From NCBI GenBank assembly GCA_023014335.1, contig JAECYW010000025.1:558001-622000 (forward strand): DNA of 64,000 nt. The letters run 5' to 3'. Of the stretch, positions 38,311-51,050 are shown piece after piece (positions within the stretch are counted from its first letter, which is position 1; the number at the start of each line of letters is the position of its first letter). This stretch comes from Galerina marginata (Eukaryota > Basidiomycota > Agaricomycetes > Agaricales > Galerinaceae). The notes beneath the pieces are model-generated. The model was not told the origin of the DNA. It saw only the letters and a program-made list of their open reading frames with translations, and did no database searches. A program made the translations under genes and the position numbers.

Positions 38311-41300
38311 TTTATTAGCCATCGGGCCGAGTCACGACGTCATCGCGCCCTTGCAGTGCTTGACTTGACCTCTCATTTAGAGGCGCCTCTAAGCCAAGAA
38401 GTAAAATCGAGAACGGTGCACAAGGGTGTGAATAGCACGGGTATATATATGGTGAGGCTCAGGAAAGTTCATCCTTCTGCGCACTGGCATATTTTTTCAG
38501 CTGCAGTGGATTCGCGATCGTTGGGACCTCCGTCTGGCTGGGATGCGCCTGGGCAATCAGTCTAAGCGAAGGGCGTTGTCACTGACCAATACGAGACTTG
38601 GTGCATCTACAGCACTGATCTCAGCAGAAACCTGGAAAGATTGCCACAGAATCCATCATGATGGTGGGATAGAGTCGAACTTGCGACTTCTTCTTCATTT
38701 GTTTTGTTTATTCAAGTTGCAGGCTTAATAAATCCATATAAATATTTTGCAAAGCCGCACTTTGGTAGAATATTTATTCCTGACCGGGAGTCGCGGCCTG
38801 TGGCACTAGCGCTGGCCTATGTGGCTATCGCAAAACAGGCTTATGGTTCCTCTCCGAGTCGGCCATCATGTTAAACCCTCTGAAGACTGAATCGCTAGCG
38901 CTCAAATCATCTTGCATTTGTTCGAACCAATGGAGTCGTGATTTAGCTTATCAGAGAGGCTACTTAACTCCTCAGTAGAAAGCTATAAAACTTGCTTCTC
39001 CGTCTTGGTCTCATCGGACCCATCGGCCGACATTTGTTAAACGTGGACGTCGCACTGAACCCCCAAGTACTACGCCACAACTCAACGAGTTGTTGTAACT
39101 ATTAGATCCCATATGGCGTAATGGCCGACCCTATGGAGCACTACAAAGAGTTATAGACGACGGGCTATCAATAAGAGCGTGGTGCGTCTGAATTTCATCA
39201 TAGCCCGCTCGTTGTCTCGTCCCGAGCAACCGATTACCTCACAATTCAACTTCAAACATACGCTATCAACTCTTTTATTCAATTTCCGTAACTGGGAATT
39301 CGAATGGCGCAGCCTTGTTATCGAGTACGATACAGGCCCGACTCCCACAGTTCGTTGCCAAAGCTTGAACCTGATTCATTGAATATCATCAACATTCAAC
39401 AGTCCGTAGCAATATACCTCAGTAGAATCCGTCCTGAATTGTATAGTTTAAGTTACGGGCTGACCCTAATACGAGAGATAAGGCGCTCGGCAACGCAGTG
39501 TCGAGGTCAGCGTGTGGACAAGAGAGCTTCTGCGACAGCGATAACAAATGTGCAGACGCGGCGAGTGCCGTAAGTGCTCGTTATCTACCTTCATGTCCGA
39601 GGCACGTTCATTTCCTTGCTCGTCCACAACAACATTCCGCTTTCCGAAATCCTGCGAAACGCGAACGCACGTTCTCATCCGCCCAATGACCCTACTTATA
39701 CTGGACATGTCTTCCCGCCTCCGGTATCTTTTTTTAATACCGTGAGTGTGAGTGTTTATTCGGGGAGGCATGAGGATAGCTAGGAAGACATAATGGTTCC
39801 GTCTCTACTTTTCATGGGCTGTGATTTGCTGTGATGGACTGAGGTTACTGAACAGGTTCGGGGGATCGCTCCGAGGTGCTTATCCGAAGCAGTGATTTTC
39901 TCGAGTGTTAAAGAGTTACAACAACTCGCATCCACTGAGCTGAAGCCCGAAAGTACAAAATGAATATGGTAGATACAGCGCTACTGCCATCTCAGTTTCG
40001 ACACTGAACAATGGCGAATTTCAGTGTCGTTGACTGGTAATTGATCTTCCTCGCGCCGGAAGTAAATTGATCTTTCCTATCAAGCGCATCAACGATCAGC
40101 GTGGCTCACAGCCAAACATAGCATGATATTCTTACTCAGTGCTGAAGGCGAAGCGCTGGCGTCATCGCATGTCAGCGCCCTGCGTGTTTTCGACATTTGA
40201 TTCTCAGGCGCTTCTCATCCTGGACGTTAATTTCCGGAATAGGATTTAATTTCCGGTTATGCGTGTGTCCTGATCTAGGCAAGATACGGAGATTGCCCTG
40301 GCGTTGTCAAGAAGTTAGAATCGCTGACAGGGTAGATGCGTAAACGTAAACGAAGGGTCTTTTTGTACCTGGAATAGCCTGATGCTGAATTGTGCGCCAC
40401 ACAGAGTCATACGGTCTCCAGTGGTTATGTTGGGAGGTTCTAGAGAGACTTTCGATGGCTTGATACTCTCTTTCTCCACTCAATTGACTTCCATAAGCTC
40501 TGTACCCTCGAATTCTTGAGAGACTTCATTTCATAAACTTTCCGTGGAGTTGCTAAGTAGTTTACTCATCATGACGACTGGATGGCGTGCTCGATAGTTC
40601 GATAACTAGATCCTAATTGACGGAAGCGTACGCATCGTATGACCGCTATTAATTAAAGGATACTAAGTATAGAGATCAAGACGAATTAATATGCCTTTGG
40701 TCTAAACATAATACGACTTCTTTGAATTTGGAAATGAAACCAAAAGCTCTCCTCCTCGTACAAAGCTGATAGCAATAAAAGCGGAGGGGGGATTTTTCGA
40801 TCAAGCAACGCCTCAGCCTTAAACCGGGAGAACGGCCTGGCTCTGAACAGCGTCTACTAATCTATGGAAGGTTTGAGGTTACAGGAGTACCACATGAATT
40901 TAAAGGATCTGCTATCTAGCTTTAATGACTCTCCCCGGAACCGTAGGATCTTTAATCTCATCACTGACGCTGCTTGGTCGTTGCAAGCTGCATGATCTCC
41001 AAGTTTGGAGTTGTCCATTTAAAATTCGGGCACGGTACCTATCGCGCCCGCCTTACATCGCTTTGTAAGTTATTCACTGCCGACTGACTGAAATCTAGAA
41101 CCCCTGGCGCATGCAGATTTTCCGCACCCCGGCGCCCCTTTTACCGCCCCGCATTCGGTGTGTTCGGTAATGGGACGGCAACCCCGCTTTTTTAAATTAC
41201 CGTATAGGTTTCCCCGCATTCATTCACTTCCTGGCGCCTCGTTGCAGCAGGGTAGTATTAGATTTAGAGCGGTCGCATTATAATCAGCCTCGCAGCTGTG

Positions 41301-44300
41301 GGGAGGGATGGTCACATTGAGCTTTCGGGAGTTGTCTGCTCCGGGGCAGGGCGCGTGCCGACCATCGGTCCCGGCGTTCCAAAGAACGCATTTTCTCAAG
41401 GAAAATGGGAAATCTGACATTCAAGGCAGACGTAAATATATTTTATGCGTTACCTTATCGCGCCTTTGACTCCGACACTGTCATCTTGAATAAGAGGTCT
41501 CCCTCAACGCCAATATCCACGGCGGTGAACGATAGCAAATCATTCTACTAGTAGCGAAAAACCGGAGTATGGACTATTAAGCTCTCTGAGACGGGTCGTG
41601 TGTGCCGCGGAGAGCGATCGATGGTCCCTCCTGATTCCTCCGGCTTGCTGGGAATTTTAAGGTCAACGTGTACGGCGCTTGAGGCCATGGATATGGGTGG
41701 TTCTGAGTCCCGGTTCAGCCTCTCGGGCGCGGTGGCCGGTGGGGTGGGAGTGGGAAATTGAATATTAATGCTGTGGCGTCCCCTTGTGCTCCAGCTTTCC
41801 GTGATATGTTGACTCCGACTCCGACTTTCGCCTGCGATCGGCCGTGGATTGGATGAGAATTCGAGATGTTCCATTGGAGGAATAGTTACTCTTTTTGGGA
41901 TGAGATTTTTTTCTTGAGCGACAACTGCTCACTGCGTTACTGGCAACAGATGTCTTTCGTTTGAGAGGTTCTTGATTTCATTTCACGCCGTTGTCCTGTC
42001 TGTATTTGTCAACTTCTTTCATGCAATTATCCCAGCTATTCAAGTTGTACATGAATCAGAATCGGTCCTGTATTAAACACATGGAGATAATGACGAGGAT
42101 AAGCGAAATGAAATCAGAGAAGCGCTCGCTTATCTTAAAATTTGCATCCGAGAGGATGAAATCAAGGAGAGTCATAATCAGGCAGGACGCGAGTGAAATT
42201 AAAACGCTGGAAAGCCAGATTACTATAACATGAATCTGATCAACCATTCGAACTTGAAGGAGGCAAGCAGTGGACGACTCCTGATTCTGAGTCCTGAAAA
42301 GTCATCCACTGACAGTCGTTTTCTAGCCTGTCGGCTCCACTGGATTCTGTGACTTGGTCATTTTATTTTTTTGTGCTTGGCCATCATGGAGCCGCCGCCG
42401 CCGCCGTGGCGTACCGCAGTACCAGTGCCCACCTGCGGAGTAGAGGGGTGCGCAGTCGGATTAAAATTTCATCGCTTCGTGGGGCTTGCCGCTTCATCAT
42501 GTATCGCTCTAGGTCTGATCGTGCTGTAATTGCGGTTGGTCCTGCTTACTTACATTACGGTGAATCTACTCGCGCGTTCAAGTTCTATGTATAAATCCCA
42601 ATTCCAATTCCTCGTCGGCATCAACGGTCAACGATCGGCTCGAGCCTCGAGCTCCACCCTACTCCACCCCACTGGCGCCCCATTCCATTCCACTCAAAAA
42701 AATAGGAATAGCATCCGCCAGCGATCCTCGCTCCTCGATCAGGCCTAGAAGTCAGGAGTCAAAACACCACAGGACGATCTTTTTTCGTTCTCTTTTTTAA
42801 CCTTTTCTTCGAGGAGGGGGATTCGTCGTTCTGGTCTGAATATTCTCGTGTAAGTAGAGGTAGAGGTAGCGTATATACTAGTGGCTGCGGCTTCCATTGC
42901 CAATCTCCATCTCCAATCTCCAATAGACAAGTGGGGGCTTCAACGTACCTGACCCTCACCGACTTGTCACTACGATTAGCCAGAGCCAGTTTCCTATCTT
43001 GGATTATAAGCACGATTTCGGGGTGCGGTGGGTATATTTAGAAGGAGGGTCCTAAGTGGCCATGGAAGATCAGATTGGGATTAGGATTAGGATTGGGTTA
43101 TTTATTATAGAGATGGGAGTTTTTGCGATTGGCTTTGGCGTTGGATGGGATCGGCGATGTTATAGAGTATCACACCTGGTACTGAAAATAGCTGGAAATT
43201 TAAATGAGGAGATATCGATGCGAGATGTGGATTTGGATTTGGGTCGGGGACGATCTGGGTTGGGGAGAGCAAGCCAGTGCTAGGACTAGTACTCGAGCGA
43301 GTCGGTGTTGGAGTTGGAGTTGGAGTTGGAGTCGGGGGCATTGGAGAGGTCAGTCGATGGGGACGACGTTGATAAGAATTCGAAGCGACAGTTATGTGTT
43401 GGCAAGAAAGATGGTAAATACATGGCTCTTACTGGCTCTGGGCGCGGTCTTGTTGCTCCAGGCGCGCTCTAAGTGTGCTCTATAATATGTATTATGATAT
43501 GATATGATATGATATGATATGATAGCAACAGGTGTGGCCGATAACGACCCACTGTTTTGATGGATGAGGCATTGGAGCGCGGCATTGACAGGGAAACGTT
43601 CGACGTCGAAGAACATGACCGCTCCGAGTCGAGTCAAAGACTTGGGAGCTTGGGAAAGGCTTAGACGACCGACCGCTCCCGTTGGCTACGCTGCGAAAAA
43701 ATGGAACGACGAGAAACGGGGTGCGCTTCTGCTTTTGCTTACTTAGCTTACTGTTGTCCATGTCCAAAAGGGAAGAAAAGGGGCGGTAGTCCTAGATGCA
43801 GATGTAGATCTGGGCTGACAAACAATGCGCACCGCTTTTTGAATTCTGTGGAAGATGCCGTTAACTGGACAGGTCGCGTATGTAGAGGAAATTTGGCGTT
43901 ATCGGGGTGGGAGGGACCGACAGGTATCGGATGAGGAGTCGAGTTCGGGATGTCGGGCCTGAGGAGATAAGGGATAAGAAGAGCTTTTTGGTTGGCGGTG
44001 CTCATGAGTACGAAATTAGGTGAAGGTGGTGCTGGGTGGGATGGGAAGACGGGTGATTGGTGGCGATTACAGGCTTACAATACAATACAATACGATGCAG
44101 CACGGACGCGACTGAGTCTGAGAAGCGGGGGTGAGAGCCCACGGAGTATGCGGAGAAGAGATCTGGTCGACGGGAATTGGAAGCGTCGTATACTGTAATA
44201 TAATATGTCGGATATACGTATCTTGCAGTTGGCAGTCGGGTTCGAAAGATGCTTACTACTTGCTCACTGTAGTGTATGTAAGTATGGGTGGGTATGATCA

Positions 44301-45672
44301 TGAAGAGAAGATAAGTGATTGAATTGAATTGCGTGGTGTCGAGTTGCGTTGGCTTTGGGTGACAGGACAGGACAGGACAGGACGATCAGGATCAGTGATG
44401 AGTTCGGAATACTGGTGCAGATAGCGATAGACAGCCTGGCGTTCAGGTTGCGAGAATCAGAACAGAACAGATGTGGGACGTGGAACTGGGAACTGGGAAC
44501 TGGAGGGTCGAGATTCGAGAAGAGCAGGGCCCGAAGCCGAAGCGCTGCTGAGTTAACGTTGGTCGGGCTGCAGATCTCCGAAGGTTGATTCATGTTGCAT
44601 GATGAGCTAGGAATAGCTTGGGTGTAAGTGTATACTTAGTGGTAAGTAATATAATTGCGCACGCATATGGATGTGGTCAGCGCGTCGTATGTTAGATATC
44701 GATGCTGGTCGGTCGGTGGATATAGCACGAACAAGGAGAGAAGAGAGACTTTTTTTGGAACGCCTTCCTGAATTCCCCTGCAGGTTGGCAATTGATGGCG
44801 ACTTTCGAGATCTGCTCAAGATTTTTTTTTAGATTGCCGGAAAGAGTTCGCACGCGCCCTGTTCAATTCATTCCCTGATCTGTATGTTTTCATGTTATGC
44901 ACGGCTTTCTCCTGCGTTCTAGTTTTTTCTTTTCTTCGCCACTCCACTCCTCCCCCTTCCCTCCTTCCTCCTTCCCTCCCTCCCTTCTTCCTTGTTTCCT
45001 ACCTCTCACCCGCCTCCCTCCCTCCCTTCGCACAAAGCGTAGCCCGCAGGTTCGCCAAATCCGCCGCTGAGAAAGACCAGGCGGTTGTATGATCACGAAT
45101 TGACGTCATCCCCAACGAGCATCTGTTGTTTACATTGTCTCACTTTTCCCAACGCTTCTCAAAGTTGTTGGTGGTGGGCTTTGGGCTCTGAATTTTTGGG
45201 TGCGTACGTACAGTATTAATTCTGCGCGTATCTGATATCAAGCTAATTCGATACGTTATAATTACAGATAGACCTAGTCTTTTTTCTGGACCTCGCCCCG
45301 TTCCATTACCATTGCCAACAAATTCGAATTCGAAAGGAAGACATCTATTCGAAGGCTGTTTATTCGCATTCGCATTCAGTGATATCTATCTGTTATCTGC
45401 CCTTCCTTCCTGTCTTCTGGATTCCACCCACGGATATACGAGCTACCGCTCTATCGTCTCCCCTTGAGCTTCCTGCTCCACCGTTACATATTCGCGTTTA
45501 CGCATATCCTATCCGTTATCCCATCCCATCCCATACCCCTGGAGTGGCAACCTAGCCGAAGCCAAAGCCAAGGACGAACAAAAACGACCGAAAAACCGAC
45601 GACTGGTGGTGTACTCACCTCCATCCCAACCAACATCCTACAGACTATTTCCGTCCACCCACCTACAACTAA
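38311..45672. other. gene-poor stretch with simple repeats and the promoter side of the CBM21 gene
   Basis: I recognise no protein family here. A minus-strand frame at 41548-41874 (108 codons, Ser/Pro-rich, starting MEHLEFSSNPRPIAGE) could be a hypothetical gene or exon. Short tandem repeats occur at about 42390-42402 (gcc), 43307-43331 (gttgga), 43494-43524 (tatga), 44079-44095 (atacaat-like) and 44362-44382 (caggac-like). The last 700 bp hold a pyrimidine tract and the upstream region of the CBM21 gene. Confidence 0.35.
44930..45025 (+). promoter_or_regulatory. pyrimidine-rich tract upstream of the CBM21 gene
   Basis: A run of mostly C and T with repeated 'ccctcc' and 'cttcc' words lies about 650-740 bp upstream of the ATG at 45673. 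CT-rich tracts are frequent in fungal promoters and leaders. No TATA box is evident near the start, and a second, milder CT/CCCAT-rich stretch lies at 45505-45535. Confidence 0.35.
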
Positions 45673-48600
45673 ATGCCATACGCAACGCCAACCTCCTCAC
45701 CGACGCAGGCGTTCCAGCCGCTCGCCCATTCCCATCCCCATTCCAATTTTTATGCGGGCAAGCCACTCTCCCACTCGTCGCCACACTGGCAGCCCGACCA
45801 CCAGTCCCCCTCGCACCACGACCACGACCCCTCCTCTCAACCCCAGCCCTACTCCCAAACGCAGCCTGACCCCGAACACCAGCGCGAACCACAAACCCAA
45901 CCACAGCCCCAAGGCCGCACAGGGCACCGCCGCTCGTACTCCCACACGCACATCGCAGCGCCTCCTAGCACGGCGTTCACTTCTACCTCGGGGCCTCTCG
46001 GGCCACACGGGTCGCTTGGGGTGCTGCCTAGAAGGCGGGCTGGGGGGAGCGCGCCTGTTACGCCTTTGTCTACACCTAGTTCTGCTCCTGGTTCTGGTTC
46101 TGCTCCTGGTTCTGCGCCTGGGGCGAGGGCGGGGCCGGGGCCGGGAGGGAGGGAATATGGACAGCCAGGCACGACGCCGAAGAAACCTACGTTCCAGCTT
46201 GGGCGAGACGACGATGACGATGATGACTCCTCGAGCGGGGAACAGGAGTCGTATCCCGCCTCCAACACGACCACGAAGCCAAGGGTGTCAGTGTCGACCA
46301 AACGCGACGCCGACAACGACGACGACGATGATGATGAAGACGATCAGCTGAGAAGGTTGCCTCCGTTGAGGTTGAAAGTGAAGACTTCTTCGTTCGATAC
46401 CGCGCCCACGCCTTTTTCCCCTCCGCCACCTCTTGCGGCGGCGAATCAGCAGTCACAGCTTGCGGTGCCCTTCCCGCGTTCGTCGCCGGTGGGTTCGCCA
46501 GCGGGGTCGCCTTCTATCCCTGCCACGGGGGTGTCGTTCCCGAAGGCGCCTGCGATGCATGCAAGGAGCGTGTCTGAACAGCCGGCCCATGTGGTTGCGC
46601 CGAGGATGGCGCGTACGGCGTCCTACCAGAACAGCCCGCCATCCACCACCGTCTCAGGAGTCGCAGGTGCAATCCCAGCAGAAGGCCAACCCCGCCCGAT
46701 CCGCCCCTCCGTCTCGCGTACCTCCTCAACGCCGATTCTGCTGAGTAACGGGAAACCGCTGAAGAGCAGCTTGAAGAGCTCGAGTTCGAGCCCGAATATG
46801 GGGGGTGTGCCGTTTCCGAGCCAGTCGGTGCTGCCGAGTGTTTTGTGGCCTGATTTGCATCGGAGGGAGGGTGGGGGGCAGCATGGGCATGGGCACGGGG
46901 GACAGCATGGGGGGCATGGGCATGGGCAGCATCAGCATGGGCATGGGCATGAGCATGAGCACCTGCACCAGAGAGCAGCGAGCGCGCCAGAGCCTCCACC
47001 TTCTTTAGCGTCTTCACAAGCTTCGCTCTCCCCGCCTCCCTCGCTCTCGTCCTCCATAACCTCTCTATCCTCCTCCGCCTCATCCCCCTCCTCGCCTTCC
47101 TCCCCGCAAGACTCGCCACCCCCCTCACCCAGCCTGAGCATGACATACCACCCGCACCCACCCAAAAACGTACACTTCCCATCTCAAGACACGAACCTAG
47201 CCACCGTACGCGTGTTCAACCGGTCTGCGCGGCCTGCTTCTGTGTCGTTAACGGGCACGGGGGTGGGAGGCGCTGGGACGGGGGTTGGGGAGGAGACGGA
47301 GACTGAGACGGAGGGGGAGGGGAGTGGGACGGGAGGAGGGGGAGGGGGGGCGAGGTGGCCTTGGGGGTATGGGGGGTATGGGGGGCATGGGTATGCGGGT
47401 GGGGGTGGAGGTGGAGAAAGGGGGGGGAAGCAGGGGTATCCGTTCCCGAGAGTGGCTGGGAGTCGGCAGAGCCCGCTAGGAGCTAACGATGCCGATGGTG
47501 AGGGGAAAGAGTCGTTCTATGCGCTTGACTCCGCGGGATGCTCTGACGTGCCTATGCGTGGGGCGGAGAGGGGGGAGGGGAATGTGTATTTGGAGAGTGT
47601 TGGGTTCGTGCTTGCTGGTGTGTTTGCGTTTTCTTCTTTTTCTCTTGGGCGTTTGTTGACTCTTTCTCTTCGTAGACCCTTCGTCATCGTCATCGTCATC
47701 GCAAACCCCAAAGACCCCTCTAACACTAACAGGCACCCTCCTCGTGCGCAACGTCACCTACCAAAAAACCGTAGCAGTCCGGTTCACGCTCGACGAATGG
47801 CATACCACGAGTGAAGTCCTCGCTAAACACGAGCGGAGTCTCTCGTCCCTGCCCTCCAGTTTCACCGCTCGCGAAGACCGCCGCGTGTGCTCGCCGTACG
47901 CCTTAGACAACACGACGGCGGTACGAGCGGGTGAGGGAGAAGTGCCGGCATGGGATCGGTTCAGATTCGAGGTTAGCTTGGAGGACTATGCGAGTTCGGG
48001 CACGTTGGCGGGGAGGGTGATGTGGCTTGTTGGGAGGTATACGGCTGGGGTTGCTGTTGATCCGTCTGCTGCTTCCTTGGGCGGCGGGGGTGTGAGGGGG
48101 GGAGACGAGGTGGAGGAGGCTGTCAAGGCTGCTGCTGCTGCGGTGGGCGGAGGCGGAGGCGGGAAGGTGCAGGAGTGGTGGGATAATAATGGTGGACGGA
48201 ATTATCGCGTTGGGTTTAGGAAGGTGGAGGGGAAGGAGGGTCAGCTGGGTGCGAGTTCGAGGGTGCATCAGCAGTATAAGAGAGGGGTTATCCTCAGCGC
48301 GCCTTGTACGTCTTTTCTCTCGTCTTCGTCTTTAATCCGTCGATGCTAACCCTCGCTCGCTATACAGCCGCATACACCCCGCCCGCACAAGGATCCAAAT
48401 CATTCCCCGCCCCTCCCCAAATCTCATCCTCCGCGTCCTTCCCCTCCGGCTCCTCCTCCTCCTCCTCCCCCTCTTACGCTCCAGCCGCACGTGCGCAGAG
48501 CCCGTATAACTACCACCCGTCAGTGTATCAGCAGTCTCCATACGCACAACAGCCTTCCGCGTATCAACAGCGCGAACTGCAGCGTGAGGAGGAGGAGTTG

Positions 48601-50568
48601 AACTTGCAGCAGCATAGTCAGCATCAAGCGGCGATGGCGCAGAGCACGCTTGCGAGGTTGAGGAAGTTGAATTTGAGGAATTATGCGGCGCCTGCTGTGT
48701 CGTATCGGGCTAGTTATTTGCAAAATGGTTCGACGACCTCAAGTTCGACCCTGGATTCGAGCACCAACTCCAATGCCGACGCCAACAACAACGAATCGAC
48801 GCCGGTGCAGACGCCGGTGCAGGAGCCTGTTGTCCGTCATGAAGACGATGACCAGGATAGTGATCGGACTCCTGGTGCTTCTCCCCCTGCCCCTCCTGGT
48901 GCTGCCCCTGCTTCCGCTCCTCCGACGAGACCTTCATGGGGCGCCGCGCTGAGCACTATCGGCGGTGCTGGGCTCGGAATGAGAGGGGTTGGTGGTGGTG
49001 TGGACACGCCAACGCCTACGGGTGTGATGGGGATGGAGAATGGGTATCCTGCTACGCTCTCTCCTCGTCCTCCTCCTGCTCCTGGCCATGGCTCTCCTCG
49101 TGCGGCTGGGCCTGCGAGCACATCGCCCTCGTCCTCTTCTGGAGCTTCGAGGGCTGTGGATTTCTCCAACGCCAACGCCAGCTTCCACAATGCCAGTGGT
49201 AGGAACGACCCGATACCGAGCCCTTCTAATACGGGTACGACACCTCCTTTCTCTATTCTTGGTGGGGATGATGCCGGGTCGCCGGTGACTCCAACTGCGA
49301 GAGGAGGAGGGTTGTATTGGCCGTGGGGGTCGTTCGGGGCTGTTGGTGCTGGGTCTCCACCTTCGTCTTCACCTACAACCAGTAAGGACGACAACCATGA
49401 AGGGGAAGGAGAAGGAGAAGAAGTGGAGGCTCTGTTGGAGGGTATCAAGGAACGAAGCATGACATCCTCGTCGTCGCCTGGAGGAGGAGGAGGATCAGGT
49501 CCTGTGGTGGGCAAGGGCGCGTTGATGCCTCCGCAGAGGAGGAGGAAGGAGAGCGTACATCGGAGAGAGGGTGCTCATGGGTATGGGCAGGGGTATGACG
49601 ATGCTGCTGCTGCTGCTGCGCCGCCATCGCCGGGCAAGGCTGCGTTCAGCGTTGGCCTGGGTAATAGAGGGTCGTCGTCTTCGAGTGGGAGTGGGAGTGG
49701 GAGCGACTCTGCTTCTGGGTGGAAGCGCGGTCCTGGTGGTGTTGGGTCGCCTTTGCACTCTTCGTCGCCTCTGCACTCGCCTCTGCACTCTTCGTCACCT
49801 CTTCACTCGCCTGTCCGCTCGCCTGTCCGCTCGCCGCTTCACTCTCCGTCCGGCTCGGGGTCGGGGTCTGATTCCAATCCCAACGCGGGTAAACCCCAAC
49901 AAGCACAAGCTCCAACTCCAGTAACGATGAACATGAACATGGGTGCTGGCCCGGCGCTGTGGGGATATCGACCGGGATCACCTCGGCCTTCTCCTTCTCC
50001 TTCCTCATCCCCTTCATCGTCTTCCTTTTCAGGTGGCCTTGGTGTTGGTCTAGGAGGAGGAGGCAGAGGCATGGGCATGCCAGGCGCTCGGTCCCCGCTC
50101 CGCTTGTCACCTGTCTCATCTCCGTGGGGGTCGAGTATGGATGTGGCTACGCCTACGCCTGCTTCTGTCGCGTCGGGTGGGTCGGGGATGATGATGCCGG
50201 GGATGATGACGCCTACACCGTCGTCTGTCTTGTCATCCTCAGCATCCGCATCAACTCCTACGGCGGCTCCGTCATCAGCTTCAACTCCAACGGGTTCGAC
50301 ATCGACATCGAGTCCAGCTTCCACACCGACCCCAACCACGACGTCAGCTCCATCGACACCCCAACAAACAGACGACGCTGTCTATCAAGCTTTCGTCCGA
50401 CAGTGGTGTTTCGCACAGGCGCCGGGGCCGACTGTGGGCGCGAGTGTCGGTGCGGGCGGGGGTGCGCCTGGGCCTATTGGAGGTGTCGGTGCGGGAAGAG
50501 GGAGGGGGAGAGGGAGTCCGGCTGAGTTCGGGGAGCTTGGCGAAGGGCCGCGGTTGGTCGTTGGTTGA
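45673..50568 (+). CDS. CBM21-domain protein phosphatase 1 regulatory subunit, Gac1-like
   Basis: The protein would bring type-1 protein phosphatase to glycogen and so activate glycogen synthase. Exons are 45673-47617, 47676-48305 and 48368-50568, encoding 1,591 residues. The N-terminal 500 residues are disordered (His, Pro, Ser, Gln and Gly runs; an acidic stretch near residue 215). Around residue 497, PKNVHFPS holds a K-x-V-x-F type phosphatase-docking motif, followed at once by the CBM21 fold: TVRVFNRSARPASVSL, VYLESVGFVL, TGTLLVRNVTYQKTVAVRF, EWHTTSEVLA, WDRFRFEVSL and finally WWDNNGGRNYRVGF. A Gly-rich insert of about 70 residues splits the first strands from VYLESV, and Gly/Ala inserts interrupt the later part. 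The third exon is very Ser/Pro/Gly-rich and ends with DDAVYQAFVRQWCFAQ and a Gly/Arg tail. It is nearly three times longer than yeast GAC1 (793 residues as I recall). The ATG at 45673 opens the frame leading into the domain. Confidence 0.88.
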
Positions 50569-51050
50569 TCTTGGGTGCTTTCGGGTTTGAGCTTGGGGCG
50601 GTTGTGGTGGTTGTGGGAGAGGAGAAGAGAGGAAGGGAAGCCCGAGGTACGTCTTCATATGAGAACCCTACTCGGTTGAAGGGTTTTAATGCTTACTTTC
50701 ATTCTCGCAGGAACTGGGACGCTTGATAGGAACTTGAGAACGCCGGTGATGACGTTGACATTGATAGAGGGTTCCATGCATCCTGCCAATGCCAGATCTT
50801 TCGACTTTGGACGTCCATCTTATCTTCCTGCCGAACTGGGAGAGGTGCTGTATCAGGCACGACGATTTGGGCTGGAGGTATTTTTGGACTCTTCGGACGT
50901 CCCTATCCTGTCGTGGGTCGTCATCTCCTTTCGCGGGTAGGACTTCTGTGCCGTACCATCGGAGGCTTCAAGCCCTGAGCCTCGAACAGCCGACCAAGCG
51001 GCTGACCGACCTGCCGCGGTTGTGGTTGTGGTTGTCGTCGACTTGGGTCT
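50569..51050 (+). other. 3' flank of the CBM21 gene, shared with the composite repeats
   Basis: This flank is homologous to the corresponding parts of the minus copy (24330-23400) and the plus copy (59386-59900), for example 'gggacgcttgataggaactt' against 'gggatgcttaataggaactt'. It contains an intron-like segment (50647-50710, 'gaggtacgt' to 'ttctcgcag'), so the transcript may extend past the stop. Confidence 0.5.

Noticed and set aside
38655..38710. tRNA gene on the minus strand (gttcgactc resembles a B box)
   Set aside because: No A box, anticodon stem or matching acceptor stem can be folded around it.
46514..47182. Long open frames on the opposite strand of the CBM21 gene
   Set aside because: They are shadows of the low-complexity, GC-rich coding strand, with no motifs or splice logic of their own. 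The same holds for many frames at 48.3-50.5 kb and 24.4-26.1 kb.
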